NCBI RefSeq assembly: GCF_022828475.1
Contig: NZ_CP059557.1
Coordinates: forward strand, 2,837,470-2,901,469
Source of the DNA: Saccharopolyspora gloriosae
Lineage (GTDB): Bacteria > Actinomycetota > Actinomycetes > Mycobacteriales > Pseudonocardiaceae
Direction of reading: 5' to 3'
Length of the DNA stretch: 64,000 nt
Shown: piece after piece, positions 18,216 to 26,705 of the stretch
Numbering within the stretch: the stretch's first letter is position 1
How the letters are laid out: every line of letters begins with the position of its first letter
Position numbers and translations under genes: made by a program
Notes under the pieces: generated by a model
Databases searched by the model: none
Told to the model about the DNA's origin: nothing
What the model saw: the letters and a program-made list of their open reading frames with translations, nothing else

Positions 18216-19517
18216 TCACGGGGAATCGGTCAGCCCGGAGCGGATCTGGCGGGCCACGCGCAGGCCGCTCTCGATCGCTCCGTCGATGAAGCCGGCCCAG
18301 ACGTTGGCGTAGTCGCTGCCCGCGAAGTGCAGGACGCCTTCGGCGCGCTGCTGGGCGGCGAAGTAGCGGGTCAGCTGGTGCGGCCGTTGCATCAGCCACG
18401 TCTCCCGCGAGTGCGGGTCGGCCATCCAGTCGTGGCCGGTGACGTCGAGGACCTCCAGGTCGTCGCGCCAGACGCGCAGCGCGTCCGCGACCGCGTCGAG
18501 GTCGTGGGGGGAGATCCGGCGGGAGTCGGCGCCGAAGGACACCAGCACGGCGTCGTCCTCACCGACGAATTCGGTGCGCACCACCGACAGCGGATGCGAA
18601 GCCGACGAGTAGGCGAAGAACGGCGTGATCGGCCCGCGTACCCGGATCCAGACCTTCACTCCCCGCGAGGCGGTGCGCTCCTCGGTCGCGGCGCGCTTCT
18701 CGGCGCACAGCTCAGGGGAGACGTCGAGGTCGCCGAGGATGTTCTGCGGCAGGGTCAGCACCACCCGGCGCGCGCTGATCGTGTCACCGTCCGAGGTGGT
18801 CACGACCGCGCCGTCGGCGTTGTGCTCGATCCGGTGCACGGCGGTGGAGGTGCGGATGTCGGCGTTGGTGTCGGCCACGATCGACTCGACCAGCGACCGG
18901 GTTCCGCCCGCGAGCCGGAACACCGCCGAGCCCTCGTGCATCAGGTGCCAGGAGCCCGCGGTGGCGGCGGTCCACCGCAGGGCGCTGGTGAACGCGCCGT
19001 CGGTCAGCGGGGCGTTGAAGTGCCCCACCCACGCGGCTTCGTTGGCGCGGTACTCCTCGACGGGGAGGTCGAGCTCGTCGAGCTTGTCCTGAACGCTGAA
19101 CCCGTCGACGGAGTCCAATCCGGGTTCGGAGAGGGGATCGTGCGGCCGGGGTATCCGGCGCATCGTGTCCGCCAGCAAGCGGCGCATGCCCGGATCGATG
19201 AGTTCCATGAACTCGTCGAGCGTGCCGGTGCGGAGTTCGTCGCCCGCCAGCCAGTAGGCCTCTTCCGGGCGTGGTCCGCGGGTGATGTCCAGGCCGTAGC
19301 GGGTGATCTCCGCCCACGCGTGCGGCTGGACCCAGTGCAACCAGGTCCCGCCGATCTCCAGGTCGCGGCCGAGCCGGTGATCGGTCCACACCCGGCCGCC
19401 CAGGCGATCCCGTGCTTCCAGCACGGTGACGCGCAAGTCTTGGCGGCCGAGCTCTCGGGCGGTGATCAGGCCGGCGATTCCGCCGCCCACCACAACGACG
19501 TCAGATTCCTCGGTCAC
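18216..19517 (-). CDS. Flavin monoamine oxidase family protein
   Basis: A 433-residue FAD amine oxidase. The N-terminal dinucleotide site is intact ('VVVVGGGIAGLITARELG', 'VLEARDRLGGRVWT'), followed by 'GGTWLHWVQPHAWAEI'. The C-terminal FAD site reads 'GVLHFAGSDYANVWAGFIDGAIESG'. It should oxidise an amine to an imine, releasing aldehyde, ammonia and peroxide. I chose GTG 19517 because the flavin motif begins within ten residues and GGGAG lies upstream. The frame is open for 53 more codons through the control region, without family similarity. It leads the operon whose later genes are a two-component monooxygenase and the IclR gene. The substrate is not readable. Confidence 0.9.
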   Translation of the reverse strand: MTEESDVVVVGGGIAGLITARELGRQDLRVTVLEARDRLGGRVWTDHRLGRDLEIGGTWLHWVQPHAWAEITRYGLDITRGPRPEEAYWLAGDELRTGTLDEFMELIDPGMRRLLADTMRRIPRPHDPLSEPGLDSVDGFSVQDKLDELDLPVEEYRANEAAWVGHFNAPLTDGAFTSALRWTAATAGSWHLMHEGSAVFRLAGGTRSLVESIVADTNADIRTSTAVHRIEHNADGAVVTTSDGDTISARRVVLTLPQNILGDLDVSPELCAEKRAATEERTASRGVKVWIRVRGPITPFFAYSSASHPLSVVRTEFVGEDDAVLVSFGADSRRISPHDLDAVADALRVWRDDLEVLDVTGHDWMADPHSRETWLMQRPHQLTRYFAAQQRAEGVLHFAGSDYANVWAGFIDGAIESGLRVARQIRSGLTDSP

Positions 19518-19612
19518 GGGCCAGTGCTCCCTCGCTGTCGGTTCGTTCTGGTGCCGGTCGAGGCCTCGCGGTGGCGAGGGCAGGCAGAGCGGGGACAAAT
19601 GTCGCGCTTTAC

Positions 19613-19625
19613 GAACGGATCGTTC
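19613..19625. promoter_or_regulatory. Inverted repeat GAACG-N3-CGTTC, site 1
   Basis: A perfect 5+5 inverted repeat with a 3-base centre (GAT). It lies just downstream of the predicted start of transcription for the amine-oxidase operon, where a bound repressor would block. It is a candidate operator for the nearby IclR protein. Confidence 0.5.
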
Positions 19626-19647
19626 AATATGCGAACGCGATGCCGAT

Positions 19648-19676
19648 ATTGTGGATCCGCTCAGTCGGTGCGTCAA
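19648..19676 (-). promoter_or_regulatory. Predicted sigma-70-type promoter of the amine-oxidase operon
   Basis: Read on the - strand, TTGACG (19676-19671) and CACAAT (19653-19648) are separated by 17 bases. This is a good match to a housekeeping promoter in a region lower in GC than its surroundings. Transcription would start near 19641 and run towards the amine-oxidase gene. The whole 440-base gap 19518-19958 between divergent genes holds no coding sequence I recognise. Confidence 0.45.
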
Positions 19677-19753
19677 TAGTCTTGAAGAGTGGCGGTTTTC
19701 GGGTCTGCTGCCGACCCTTCTTGGCTTCCTGGAGCGCCGAGTTCAGGTTCCGC

Positions 19754-19766
19754 GAACGGTGCGTTC
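19754..19766. promoter_or_regulatory. Inverted repeat GAACG-N3-CGTTC, site 2
   Basis: A second perfect copy of the 5+5 repeat, with centre GTG, 141 bases from site 1. It lies inside a longer imperfect palindrome (TTCCG ... CGGAA). A further GAACG half-site follows at about 19773. Two copies with the same half-site and spacing in one control region are unlikely to be chance. Confidence 0.5.
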
Positions 19767-19958
19767 GGAAAGTGAACGCGCATTGTGGCGGCGCCGCCGG
19801 TTCCCGTCCACGCAAGATCACAGCCCGTTCACCGAGCGGCGCTCGGTCGGCTCGTGGTGCGGGTCGCATCCGGTCCGGGACGAGCGCGACGACCGATGAT
19901 CGACCGGGTAGGCCTCCGCGTGCGACCGGGCGTCGCGGCGATGACATGATCGTCCATC

Positions 19959-20873
19959 GTGGACTTGAACAGGTTGCTCGGGCGGATCGTTGAGGAGGTC
20001 GCCCCGCTGAGGGGAGCGGGGACGGCCGCGGATTACATCCCGGCGCTCGCGCGGGTCGATCCGGGCCGTTTCGGCATCGCGCTCGCCGATCTCGACGGTC
20101 GTGTTCACGGCGCAGGCGAGTGGGAGACGCCGTTCTCGATGCAGAGCATCTCGAAGGTGTTCACGCTCGCGCTCGTGCTGGCGGGCAGTGATGACGAGTC
20201 GCTCTGGAGGCGTGTCGGCCGGGAACCGTCGGGCAATGCCTTCAACTCGCTGGTCCAGCTGGAGCATGAACGAGGAATCCCCAGGAACCCCTTCATCAAC
20301 GCGGGCGCGTTGACGGTCACCGACGAGCTGATCTCCCTGGCGGGGGACGCCGCCGGTGAACTGCTCACCTTCCTGCGCGCTGAAAGCGGCAATCCGCAGC
20401 TGCGGGTCGACGAGGAGGTGGCCGCCTCCGAGAAGGCCCACGCGGACCGCAATCTGGCGCTGACCCACTTCATGGCGTCCTACGGCAACATGCGCAACCC
20501 GGTGACGACCGTGCTCGACCAGTACGTCCGGCAGTGCTCGATCGAGATGAGTTGCCGCGACCTGGTCCGCGCCGGGCTGTTCCTCGCCGCGCGCGGGGTT
20601 CGCAGGGACGGTTCGGCACTGGTCACCGCGCGGCAGGCCAAGAGGATCAACGCGATCATGCTCACCTGCGGGACCTACGATGCCGCCGGGGAGTTCGCCT
20701 ACCGCGTCGGTGTTCCCGGCAAGAGCGGAGTCGGCGGCGGCATCCTCGCGATCGTGCCCGGCAGGTGCGCGATCGCGGTGTGGGGTCCGGGCCTCGACGA
20801 CCGCGGCAACTCCGTGGCTGGCGTCGCCGCACTCGACCACTTTACCACTCTGACCGATTGGTCGGTCTTCTGA
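19959..20873 (+). CDS. glsA: Glutaminase
   Basis: A 304-residue glutaminase of the serine-dependent beta-lactamase-like family. It has the catalytic Ser-x-x-Lys in 'FSMQSISKVF' (Ser63, Lys66), 'NPFINAGALTV', 'NLALTHFMASYGNM' and 'GVPGKSGVGGGILAIVPG'. It hydrolyses L-glutamine to glutamate and ammonia in the cytoplasm. The start is GTG 19959, with no strong ribosome site. It is transcribed away from the amine-oxidase operon and shares its control region. Length is normal for the family. Nothing links it directly to the monooxygenase operon except ammonia metabolism. Confidence 0.93.
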   Translation: MDLNRLLGRIVEEVAPLRGAGTAADYIPALARVDPGRFGIALADLDGRVHGAGEWETPFSMQSISKVFTLALVLAGSDDESLWRRVGREPSGNAFNSLVQLEHERGIPRNPFINAGALTVTDELISLAGDAAGELLTFLRAESGNPQLRVDEEVAASEKAHADRNLALTHFMASYGNMRNPVTTVLDQYVRQCSIEMSCRDLVRAGLFLAARGVRRDGSALVTARQAKRINAIMLTCGTYDAAGEFAYRVGVPGKSGVGGGILAIVPGRCAIAVWGPGLDDRGNSVAGVAALDHFTTLTDWSVF

Positions 20874-20987
20874 GCAAGATCTGGTGACCTGAAACAGGGA
20901 CACCGAGTATTGCGCCGAGATCGGCCACGGGTCTCTCGCCAGTGCGGCTCAGCGGGGTGTGCGCAGGTAGCCGAAGGGAGCTTGTTG

Positions 20988-21875
20988 ATGGGTGAGGTCA
21001 AGTTCGAGCAGGGGCTGGTGCGGGCGTTGCTGCGGGAGCAGCATTCGGATCTCGCGGACCTGGAGCTCCGTGCTGTTGATGGGGGTTGGGATAACCAGCA
21101 GTGGCGGCTCGGGGAGGAGTTTGCGGTGCGCCTTCCCCGCACGGAACGCGCTCCTGGTCTGTTGCGAAAGGAGCAGACGTGGCTTCCTGCGTTGGCGGGC
21201 CGGCTGCCGTTGCCCACGCCCGTCCCGGTTCGGATCGGCGAGCCGTCGAGGTTGTTCGAGCAGACGTGGACGATCGTGCGCTGGGTCGAGGGCGTACCGG
21301 CCGATCGCGCCCCGGTCACCCGTGTTGACGCGGCCGAGGTGCTGGCGGAGTTCCTCGGTGCGTTGCACGAGCGGGCGCCTGCCGACGCGCCGTTGAACCC
21401 TCCGCGTGGTGCTCCGTTGTCGGGTGTGCAGGATGGTGTCGACGGCTGGTTCGAGGTCATTGCCGGTCATCCGAACGCCGGCGGCGTGCGGGAGGTGTGG
21501 GAGAAGGCGGTGGCGGCGCCGGTTTGGGAGGGTGCGTCGTTGTGGCTGCATGGTGATCTGCATCCGGCGAACGTGGTCGTCCGGGACGGGTCGCTCGCCG
21601 GGGTGATCGACTTCGGTGACATGTGCGCGGGTGATCCCGCGACGGATCTGTCGGCCGCCTGGGTCCTGTTGCCCACCGGCGCGGCGAGCCGGTTCTTCGA
21701 CGCCTACGGGCAGGCCGACGAAGCGACCATGACTCGCGCTCGTGGTTGGGCCGTGCTGCGCGCGTTGTCACTGATCTGGATCGGGCAGAACGGGAGGCGT
21801 GGTCTGCCCGGCGGCAAACCCACCTGGGAACCCGCGGGCTACGCCACGCTCGAACGGGTCCTGGCAGCGAACTGA
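20988..21875 (+). CDS. Aminoglycoside phosphotransferase family protein
   Basis: A 295-residue APH-type kinase. It keeps the nucleotide-binding start ('GGWDNQQWRLGEEFAVRLPR'), the catalytic loop 'LHGDLHPANVVV' with Asp and Asn, and the metal-binding 'GVIDFGDMCAGDPATDL'. Such proteins phosphorylate aminoglycosides, macrolides or small metabolites; which one cannot be told here. I chose ATG 20988 because GAAGGGAG lies at 20973-20980. The open extension upstream lacks similarity. It stands alone between the glutaminase and a broken dehydrogenase. Resistance to a drug is possible but unproven. Confidence 0.85.
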   Translation: MGEVKFEQGLVRALLREQHSDLADLELRAVDGGWDNQQWRLGEEFAVRLPRTERAPGLLRKEQTWLPALAGRLPLPTPVPVRIGEPSRLFEQTWTIVRWVEGVPADRAPVTRVDAAEVLAEFLGALHERAPADAPLNPPRGAPLSGVQDGVDGWFEVIAGHPNAGGVREVWEKAVAAPVWEGASLWLHGDLHPANVVVRDGSLAGVIDFGDMCAGDPATDLSAAWVLLPTGAASRFFDAYGQADEATMTRARGWAVLRALSLIWIGQNGRRGLPGGKPTWEPAGYATLERVLAAN

Positions 21876-21890
21876 GCGCGCGGTGAAGCA

Positions 21891-22640
21891 GTGCGGGGTG
21901 ACCGGGGCGGGTGTTTCGCGGAGTTTCAGGCGGTCGATGAGAGCCGGCTGGTCGCTCTTGAGCCGGGGGCGGATCTGCGCCGTTCGCTACTCGCGCAGCA
22001 GTTGGGAACGACCATGTTCGCGATGAAGAAGTTCGCGCGCAGGGGCGCGGAAGCTCCCCGTTCGGCAGCGATCATCGGTGCCGGGTCGGCGGGCCTGTTC
22101 TTCCTGCAACAGCTGATCCGGTCGGGCTGCGAATCGGTCGTCATCTCCGATCTCAATGCGGAACGGCTCGCGACGGCCGCCCGGCTCGGGGCGACCGAGA
22201 TCGTCCACGCGCCGACGGAGTCGGTCGTGGACGCGGTGCGCGACCTCACCGGGGGCGCCGGTGCGGATCTCGTCATCGAGGCCGCGGGATACGACGTGTG
22301 CCGGGCCGAGGCCGTCGAGGCGGCACGTGAGCGCGGCACGCTCGGGTTGTTCGGTTATCCCGAGCGGCGGGGGAGCTCCCCGTTCCCGGTCGACCGGTGC
22401 TTCCGGAAGTCGCTGAGCATGGAATGGATCAGCAAGACCCAGTCCGAACCTGGACTGGCGTCGTTCAGGGCCGCGTTGGCCGCCATCGGTCGCGGTGACA
22501 TCGAGATCGACCACTGCCTGGAGAGCATGCACGAACTGGACGAGGCTCCTGCCGCCATGGACCTCGCCCGCCGGCACGGCGACGGTGCGGCCAAGGTCGG
22601 CTTCGTGCTGCCGGGTGGTGCCCGGTGGGCGCAGACCTGA
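21891..22640 (+). pseudogene. MDR-family (zinc alcohol dehydrogenase-like) gene lacking the catalytic domain
   Basis: The 249-residue reading frame starts abruptly at 'GGCFAEFQAVDESRLVALEPGADL', which in full-length MDR dehydrogenases is the end of the GroES-like catalytic domain. The Rossmann domain is complete ('AAIIGAGSAGLFFLQQL', 'DLVIEAAGYDVC'). The zinc ligands and the first 100 or so residues are missing, and the preceding 15 bases belong to the stop region of the kinase gene. The GTG at 21891 has no clear ribosome site. I read it as a 5'-deleted remnant, probably silent. It lies 96 bases before the first insertion sequence, but its break is at the other end, so that copy did not cause it. 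Confidence 0.7.
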
Positions 22641-22739
22641 CGGCCGAACTCCGCTCCACCGCGAGTGGCGCGGTCCGGCGACGGGCCGAACATTCCAGTG
22701 AAAGCCGGAGCTCATCGTTCTATCGAATGGCTCCTCTAA

Positions 22740-23624
22740 CAGCTTGTTTCAGAATGATCGGTGTGTTTGATGGTGCTGGTTGATCGTTTCCGGCATGGTG
22801 TGTTGGGTGATCGAGGAATTGGTGCCCGACGAGCTGTGGCGGCGGGTGGAGCCGTTGTTGCCGGTGCGTCCGCCGCGTCGCAGCCGGTATCCGGGACGGT
22901 TGCCCACCGACGACCGGGCCGCTCTGGCCGGGATCGTGTTCGTGCTCAAGACCGGGATCACCTGGCGGGAACTGCCGCGCGACGTTGCCGGGTGTTCCGG
23001 GGTGACCTGCTGGCGCAGGTTGCGGGACTGGACCGAGGCCGGGGTGTTCACCGCGGTGCACGAACTTCTGCTGGACCAGCTACGGGCCCTGGGCCGCCTC
23101 GATCTGGAGACCGTGGTGGTGGATGGCTCACATGTCCGGGCTCTCAAAGGGGGGCGGCAACGGGTCCCTCGCCCGTCGATCGGGCTCGCACCGGCTCGAA
23201 ACACCATGTGATCACCGAAGGCGGTGGCATCCCACTGGCGGTCACACTCACCGGCGGCAACCGCCACGACAGCACCCAACTCATCCCACTCGTTGAAGCG
23301 TTGCCGGTCATCCGGGGCAAACGCGGTCGGCCATGGCGGCGGCCCCACTGGCTCTACGGCGACCGTGGCTACGACTACGACCATCACCGGAAATCCCTGC
23401 GAGAGCGGCGAATCACCCCGCGTATCGCCCGCAAGAACACCGAACACGGATCGGGCCTCGGCACCGTCAGGTGGGTCGTGGAACGCACTTTCGCCTGGCT
23501 GCACCAGTTCAAACGACTCCGCACCCGCTACGAACGACGAGCCGACATCCACTATGGACTCCTCCAACTCGGATGCATTCTGATCTGCTACCGCCAACTA
23601 CCAACCTCATTCTGAAACGAGCTG
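22740..23624 (+). mobile_element. IS5-family (IS427-like) insertion sequence, copy 1
   Basis: The element is 885 bp. Its ends are CAGCTTGTTTCAGAATGA (22740-22757) and, inverted at 23607-23624, CAGCTCGTTTCAGAATGA: 18-bp terminal repeats with one mismatch. It is flanked by a 3-bp TAA repeat (22737-22739 and 23625-23627), as expected for the IS427 group. It carries one transposase split over two overlapping frames. A second copy lies at 25499-26383 in the other orientation, with the same length and the same encoded proteins. Confidence 0.9.
22795..23615 (+). CDS. IS5-family transposase, two frames joined by -1 frameshift (copy 1)
   Basis: The first frame runs from ATG 22795 to 23211 and carries the N-terminal domain ('LPTDDRAALAGIVFVLKTG', 'WRELPRD') and the first DDE aspartate (VVVDGSHVRALKGG). 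The second frame continues the family sequence without a gap ('AATGPSPVDRARTGSKHHV', 'WLYGDRGYDYD' with the second Asp, 'VVERTFAWLHQFKRLRTRYE' with the Glu) to 23615. The change of frame falls on AAAGGGGGG at 23146-23154, a slippery run of the kind used for programmed -1 frameshifting in this IS group. Both copies share it. The fused product would be about 273 residues. The element is probably active, as nothing else is broken. Confidence 0.85.
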
Positions 23625-23715
23625 TAAGAGGGCCTTCTCGTTGGGCGTTGTCGGTCGGAGGGGCAGAAGCCGGGTCCTTGTGGCGGTCGCGCGACGAGGC
23701 CGCACATCGCGACCG

Positions 23716-24882
23716 TCAGGCGTCGAGGCCGCCTCGCTGGACCAGTTGGCGAACGATGACGTTGCGCTGGATCTCGTTGGTGCCCTCGCCGACGATCATC
23801 AGCGGGGCGTCCCGGAAGTAGCGTTCCACGTCGAACTCGGTGGAGTATCCGTAGCCGCCGTGGACGCGGACGGCGTTGAGCGCGATGTCCATGGCCGTTT
23901 CCGAGGCGAAGAGCTTGGCCATCCCGGCTTCCATGTCCACGCGGCGGCCGGCGTCGTACTCCTGCGCCGCGTGCAGGGTCAGCTGCCGTGCCGCGGAGAA
24001 CGACGTGGCCATGTCGGCCAGGTGGTTGCCGACGGACTGGTGCTTCCAGATCGGCTTGCCGAACGACTCGCGCTCCTGCGCGTAGTTCAACGAGTCCTCC
24101 AGAGCCGCTCGGGCGACGCCGAGCGCGCGTCCGGCGACCTGCAACCGTCCGGTCTCCAGGCCCTTCATCATCTGCGTGAAGCCCTGACCTTCGGTGCCGC
24201 CGAGGACGGCGTCGGCGCCGACCCGATGGTCGTCGAAGGACAACTCGCAGCTCTCGACACCCTTGTAGCCGAGCTTGGGCAGGTCCCGCGAGACTTCTAG
24301 CCCTGGACCGTGTTCGACCAGCAGGATCGAGATGCCCTTGTGGGCCGGGTCGGCGTCGGGGTCGGTCTTGCACAGCAGCGCGATCAACTGCGACCGGCGC
24401 GCGTTGGTGATCCACGTCTTGGACCCGTTGATCACGTAGCCCTCGTCATCGTGACGTGCGACGGTGCGCATGGCCTGCAGATCGGAGCCGCCTCCCGGCT
24501 CGGTCAGCGCCATGGTGGCCCGGACCGCCCCGGTCGCCATCCGCGGCAGGTAGCGCTGCTTCTGCTCCTCGGTCCCGAAGCGCAGCAGCAGTTTCGAGAC
24601 CACGGTGTGGCCGCCCATGGCGCCGGCCAAGCTCATCCAGCCGCGTGCCAGCTCCTCGGTGATGAACACGTAGCACGGCGTGGACACCGGTGTTCCGCCG
24701 TACTCCTCGGGAATCGCCAGCCCGAAGATCCCGAGCCGCTTCATCTGCTCGATGAGCTCCTCGGGGTAGGTGTTGGCGTGCTCGAGCTCGTTGACGACGG
24801 GGCGCACGTCGTTGTCGACGAAGTCGTGCACTGTGCTGACGATGAACCGCTCGTCCTCGGAGAGGACGTCGAGAGCGCTCAC
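23716..24882 (-). CDS. Acyl-CoA dehydrogenase
   Basis: A 388-residue acyl-CoA dehydrogenase, full length for the family. It has 'ALTEPGGGSDLQAMRT', 'KTWITNARRSQLIAL', 'RLQVAGRALGVARAALEDSLNYAQERESFGKPI' (quoted in parts: RLQVAGRALGVA, YAQERESFGKP) and the catalytic Glu region 'VGEGTNEIQRN'. It oxidises an acyl-CoA to the 2,3-enoyl-CoA with FAD. I chose GTG 24882 because AAGGAG stands 5 bases upstream. An ATG 7 codons earlier (24903) lies before that ribosome site. It follows a broken CaiB-type CoA-transferase gene by 37 bases on the same strand. Both lie between the two IS copies, so its substrate supply may be gone. Confidence 0.9.
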   Translation of the reverse strand: MSALDVLSEDERFIVSTVHDFVDNDVRPVVNELEHANTYPEELIEQMKRLGIFGLAIPEEYGGTPVSTPCYVFITEELARGWMSLAGAMGGHTVVSKLLLRFGTEEQKQRYLPRMATGAVRATMALTEPGGGSDLQAMRTVARHDDEGYVINGSKTWITNARRSQLIALLCKTDPDADPAHKGISILLVEHGPGLEVSRDLPKLGYKGVESCELSFDDHRVGADAVLGGTEGQGFTQMMKGLETGRLQVAGRALGVARAALEDSLNYAQERESFGKPIWKHQSVGNHLADMATSFSAARQLTLHAAQEYDAGRRVDMEAGMAKLFASETAMDIALNAVRVHGGYGYSTEFDVERYFRDAPLMIVGEGTNEIQRNVIVRQLVQRGGLDA

Positions 24883-24919
24883 GATGGCTCCTTGAAAAGA
24901 CATTGTCCACTGTGGACCT

Positions 24920-25498
24920 TCAGATGACGTTGCCGGCCCGCAGGCTCGCGATCTCGAACTCGCTGAAGCCGATACCGGTGAGAACGGCATCGGTGTGCTC
25001 CCCGATGCCGTGAACGGCGTCCACGCGCGGTTCGACTCCGGACAGGTCCGCAGGCGAGATGAGAGCCTGCACCACGGCCCCGGGAATCCGCACGTCGCGC
25101 CACCGGTTCCGGTCGCGCAGCACGGGATGTTCGAGGAACTCGGCGACGTCGTTGACGCCCGCGTTGGCGATCCTCGCCTGGCTCAGCAGCTTCATCACCT
25201 CACGGCCGTCGGAACGGGCGAACCGCTCCCGCGCGAGCGGGTTGAGCTCGTCGCGGTGCGCCACCCGGCCCGAGTTCGTCGCGAGGATCATCGACCAGAT
25301 CGGGGCGCTCGAGCAACCGCTCGCACAACGCGAGCCATTCGTGCTCGTTCTGAATGGAGAACAACACGTCCTGCATCGCCGGTTCGCGGTTGCGGGTGCA
25401 GGACGGCGTCCACGACCAAGTCGTGCGCGCCGTGGTGGAGTTGACGGGCTCGGCGCGGCTTTCGTGGCTTGCTGCTCGGCGCCGTCGTCGATCATTAA
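24920..25498 (-). pseudogene. CaiB/BaiF-type CoA transferase, truncated and frameshifted
   Basis: The C-terminal third of a CaiB/BaiF CoA transferase reads cleanly to 24920 ('GRVAHRDELNPLARERF', 'ANAGVNDVAEFLEHPVLRDRNRW', 'LTGIGFSEFEIASLRAG'). Further upstream the family sequence continues in another frame ('AMQDVLFSIQNEHEWLAL', 'LVDDPR'). The join near 25282 looks like loss of five bases between two CGC copies. Upstream of about 25380 no frame reads well, and the gene is cut off by the IS copy at 25499. The N-terminal two thirds, including the catalytic Asp region, are absent. The gene cannot make a working enzyme. It once shared an operon with the acyl-CoA dehydrogenase. Confidence 0.8.
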
Positions 25499-26383
25499 CA
25501 GCTCGTTTCAGAATGAGGTTGGTAGTTGGCGGTAGCAGATCAGAATGCATCCGAGTTGGAGGAGTCCATAGTGGATGTCGGCTCGTCGTTCGTAGCGGGT
25601 GCGGAGTCGTTTGAACTGGTGCAGCCAGGCGAAAGTGCGTTCCACGACCCACCTGACGGTGCCGAGGCCCGATCCGTGTTCGGTGTTCTTGCGGGCGATA
25701 CGCGGGGTGATTCGCCGCTCTCGCAGGGATTTCCGGTGATGGTCGTAGTCGTAGCCACGGTCGCCGTAGAGCCAGTGGGGCCGCCGCCATGGCCGACCGC
25801 GTTTGCCCCGGATGACCGGCAACGCTTCAACGAGTGGGATGAGTTGGGTGCTGTCGTGGCGGTTGCCGCCGGTGAGTGTGACCGCCAGTGGGATGCCACC
25901 GCCTTCGGTGATCACATGGTGTTTCGAGCCGGTGCGAGCCCGATCGACGGGCGAGGGACCCGTTGCCGCCCCCCTTTGAGAGCCCGGACATGTGAGCCAT
26001 CCACCACCACGGTCTCCAGATCGAGGCGGCCCAGGGCCCGTAGCTGGTCCAGCAGAAGTTCGTGCACCGCGGTGAACACCCCGGCCTCGGTCCAGTCCCG
26101 CAACCTGCGCCAGCAGGTCACCCCGGAACACCCGGCAACGTCGCGCGGCAGTTCCCGCCAGGTGATCCCGGTCTTGAGCACGAACACGATCCCGGCCAGA
26201 GCGGCCCGGTCGTCGGTGGGCAACCGTCCCGGATACCGGCTGCGACGCGGCGGACGCACCGGCAACAACGGCTCCACCCGCCGCCACAGCTCGTCGGGCA
26301 CCAATTCCTCGATCACCCAACACACCATGCCGGAAACGATCAACCAGCACCATCAAACACACCGATCATTCTGAAACAAGCTG
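25499..26383 (-). mobile_element. IS5-family (IS427-like) insertion sequence, copy 2
   Basis: Second 885-bp copy, inverted relative to copy 1. It has the same terminal repeats (CAGCTCGTTTCAGAATGA at the left, the CAGCTTG form inverted at the right) and TAA flanks at 25496-25498 and 26384-26386. Its encoded proteins are the same as those of copy 1, so duplication is recent. A CoA-transferase remnant ends at one side and a transporter remnant begins at the other. Confidence 0.9.
25508..26328 (-). CDS. IS5-family transposase, two frames joined by -1 frameshift (copy 2)
   Basis: Same two-frame transposase as in copy 1. The first frame runs from ATG 26328 down to 25912, the second down to 25508. 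It has the same DDE residues and the same A3G6 slippery run. The unchanged frame break in two copies argues that it is a property of the element and not a sequencing slip. Confidence 0.85.
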
Positions 26384-26389
26384 TAAGGC

Positions 26390-26641
26390 CGAAATGTCCC
26401 GACCAAGGTCCGCGCGCTGGGGATGGGCTTGTGCCACGCACTGATCACCGCCACGTTCGGCGGCATGACGGAGTGGATCGCGCTGACGCTGAAGCAGGCC
26501 GGTGTCGAAGGCGTCTTCTTCTGGTACGTCACAGGTTGCATGGCGCTGTCGTTCACCGTCCGTGAGCCGTCCCGGCAGTCTCAGCTGGACGCCGTCGACG
26601 CGGCACCCGAAGAACCGAACTTGCCCCGGATGCAGCCGTAA
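26390..26641 (+). pseudogene. MFS (MHS-type) transporter, C-terminal fragment
   Basis: From the edge of the IS the frame reads 'RNVPTKVRALGMGLCHALITATFGG', in parts the cytoplasmic loop RNVPTKVRALG and the following membrane helix of metabolite-H+ symporters. A last helix 'GVFFWYVTGCMALSF' and a short tail follow, to TAA 26641. About 80 residues remain of a protein that is normally near 430. The missing part was replaced by the IS at its 5' side. It has no start codon near a ribosome site and is surely non-functional. By position it was the uptake protein of the degraded acid-catabolism cluster. Confidence 0.75.
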
Positions 26642-26705
26642 CATTCCGGACCGGTGGGCGAATGCCGCAGCACGCGCCCACCGAACGAGTCTTCTGGAGG
26701 ATCGC

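Larger units (their letters stand above)
22737..26386. mobile_element. Composite-transposon-like segment bounded by two inverted IS copies
   Basis: Two 885-bp copies of the same insertion sequence in opposite orientation bracket 1.87 kb carrying an acyl-CoA dehydrogenase and a broken CoA-transferase gene. TAA flanks both sides of each copy, so the outer flanks (22737-22739 and 26384-26386) also match. The layout fits either a composite transposon or two separate insertions with later loss next to the right-hand copy; sequence alone does not decide. Confidence 0.5.

Noticed and set aside
20988-21875. Self-resistance gene for the polyketide
   Set aside because: The kinase-like gene lies over 7 kb from the cluster, beyond an IS island, and glutarimides are not known to be inactivated by this family.
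22761-23615. Two independent transposase genes in the IS
   Set aside because: The second frame has no start of its own before the conserved region; sequence continuity shows one transposase with a frameshift.
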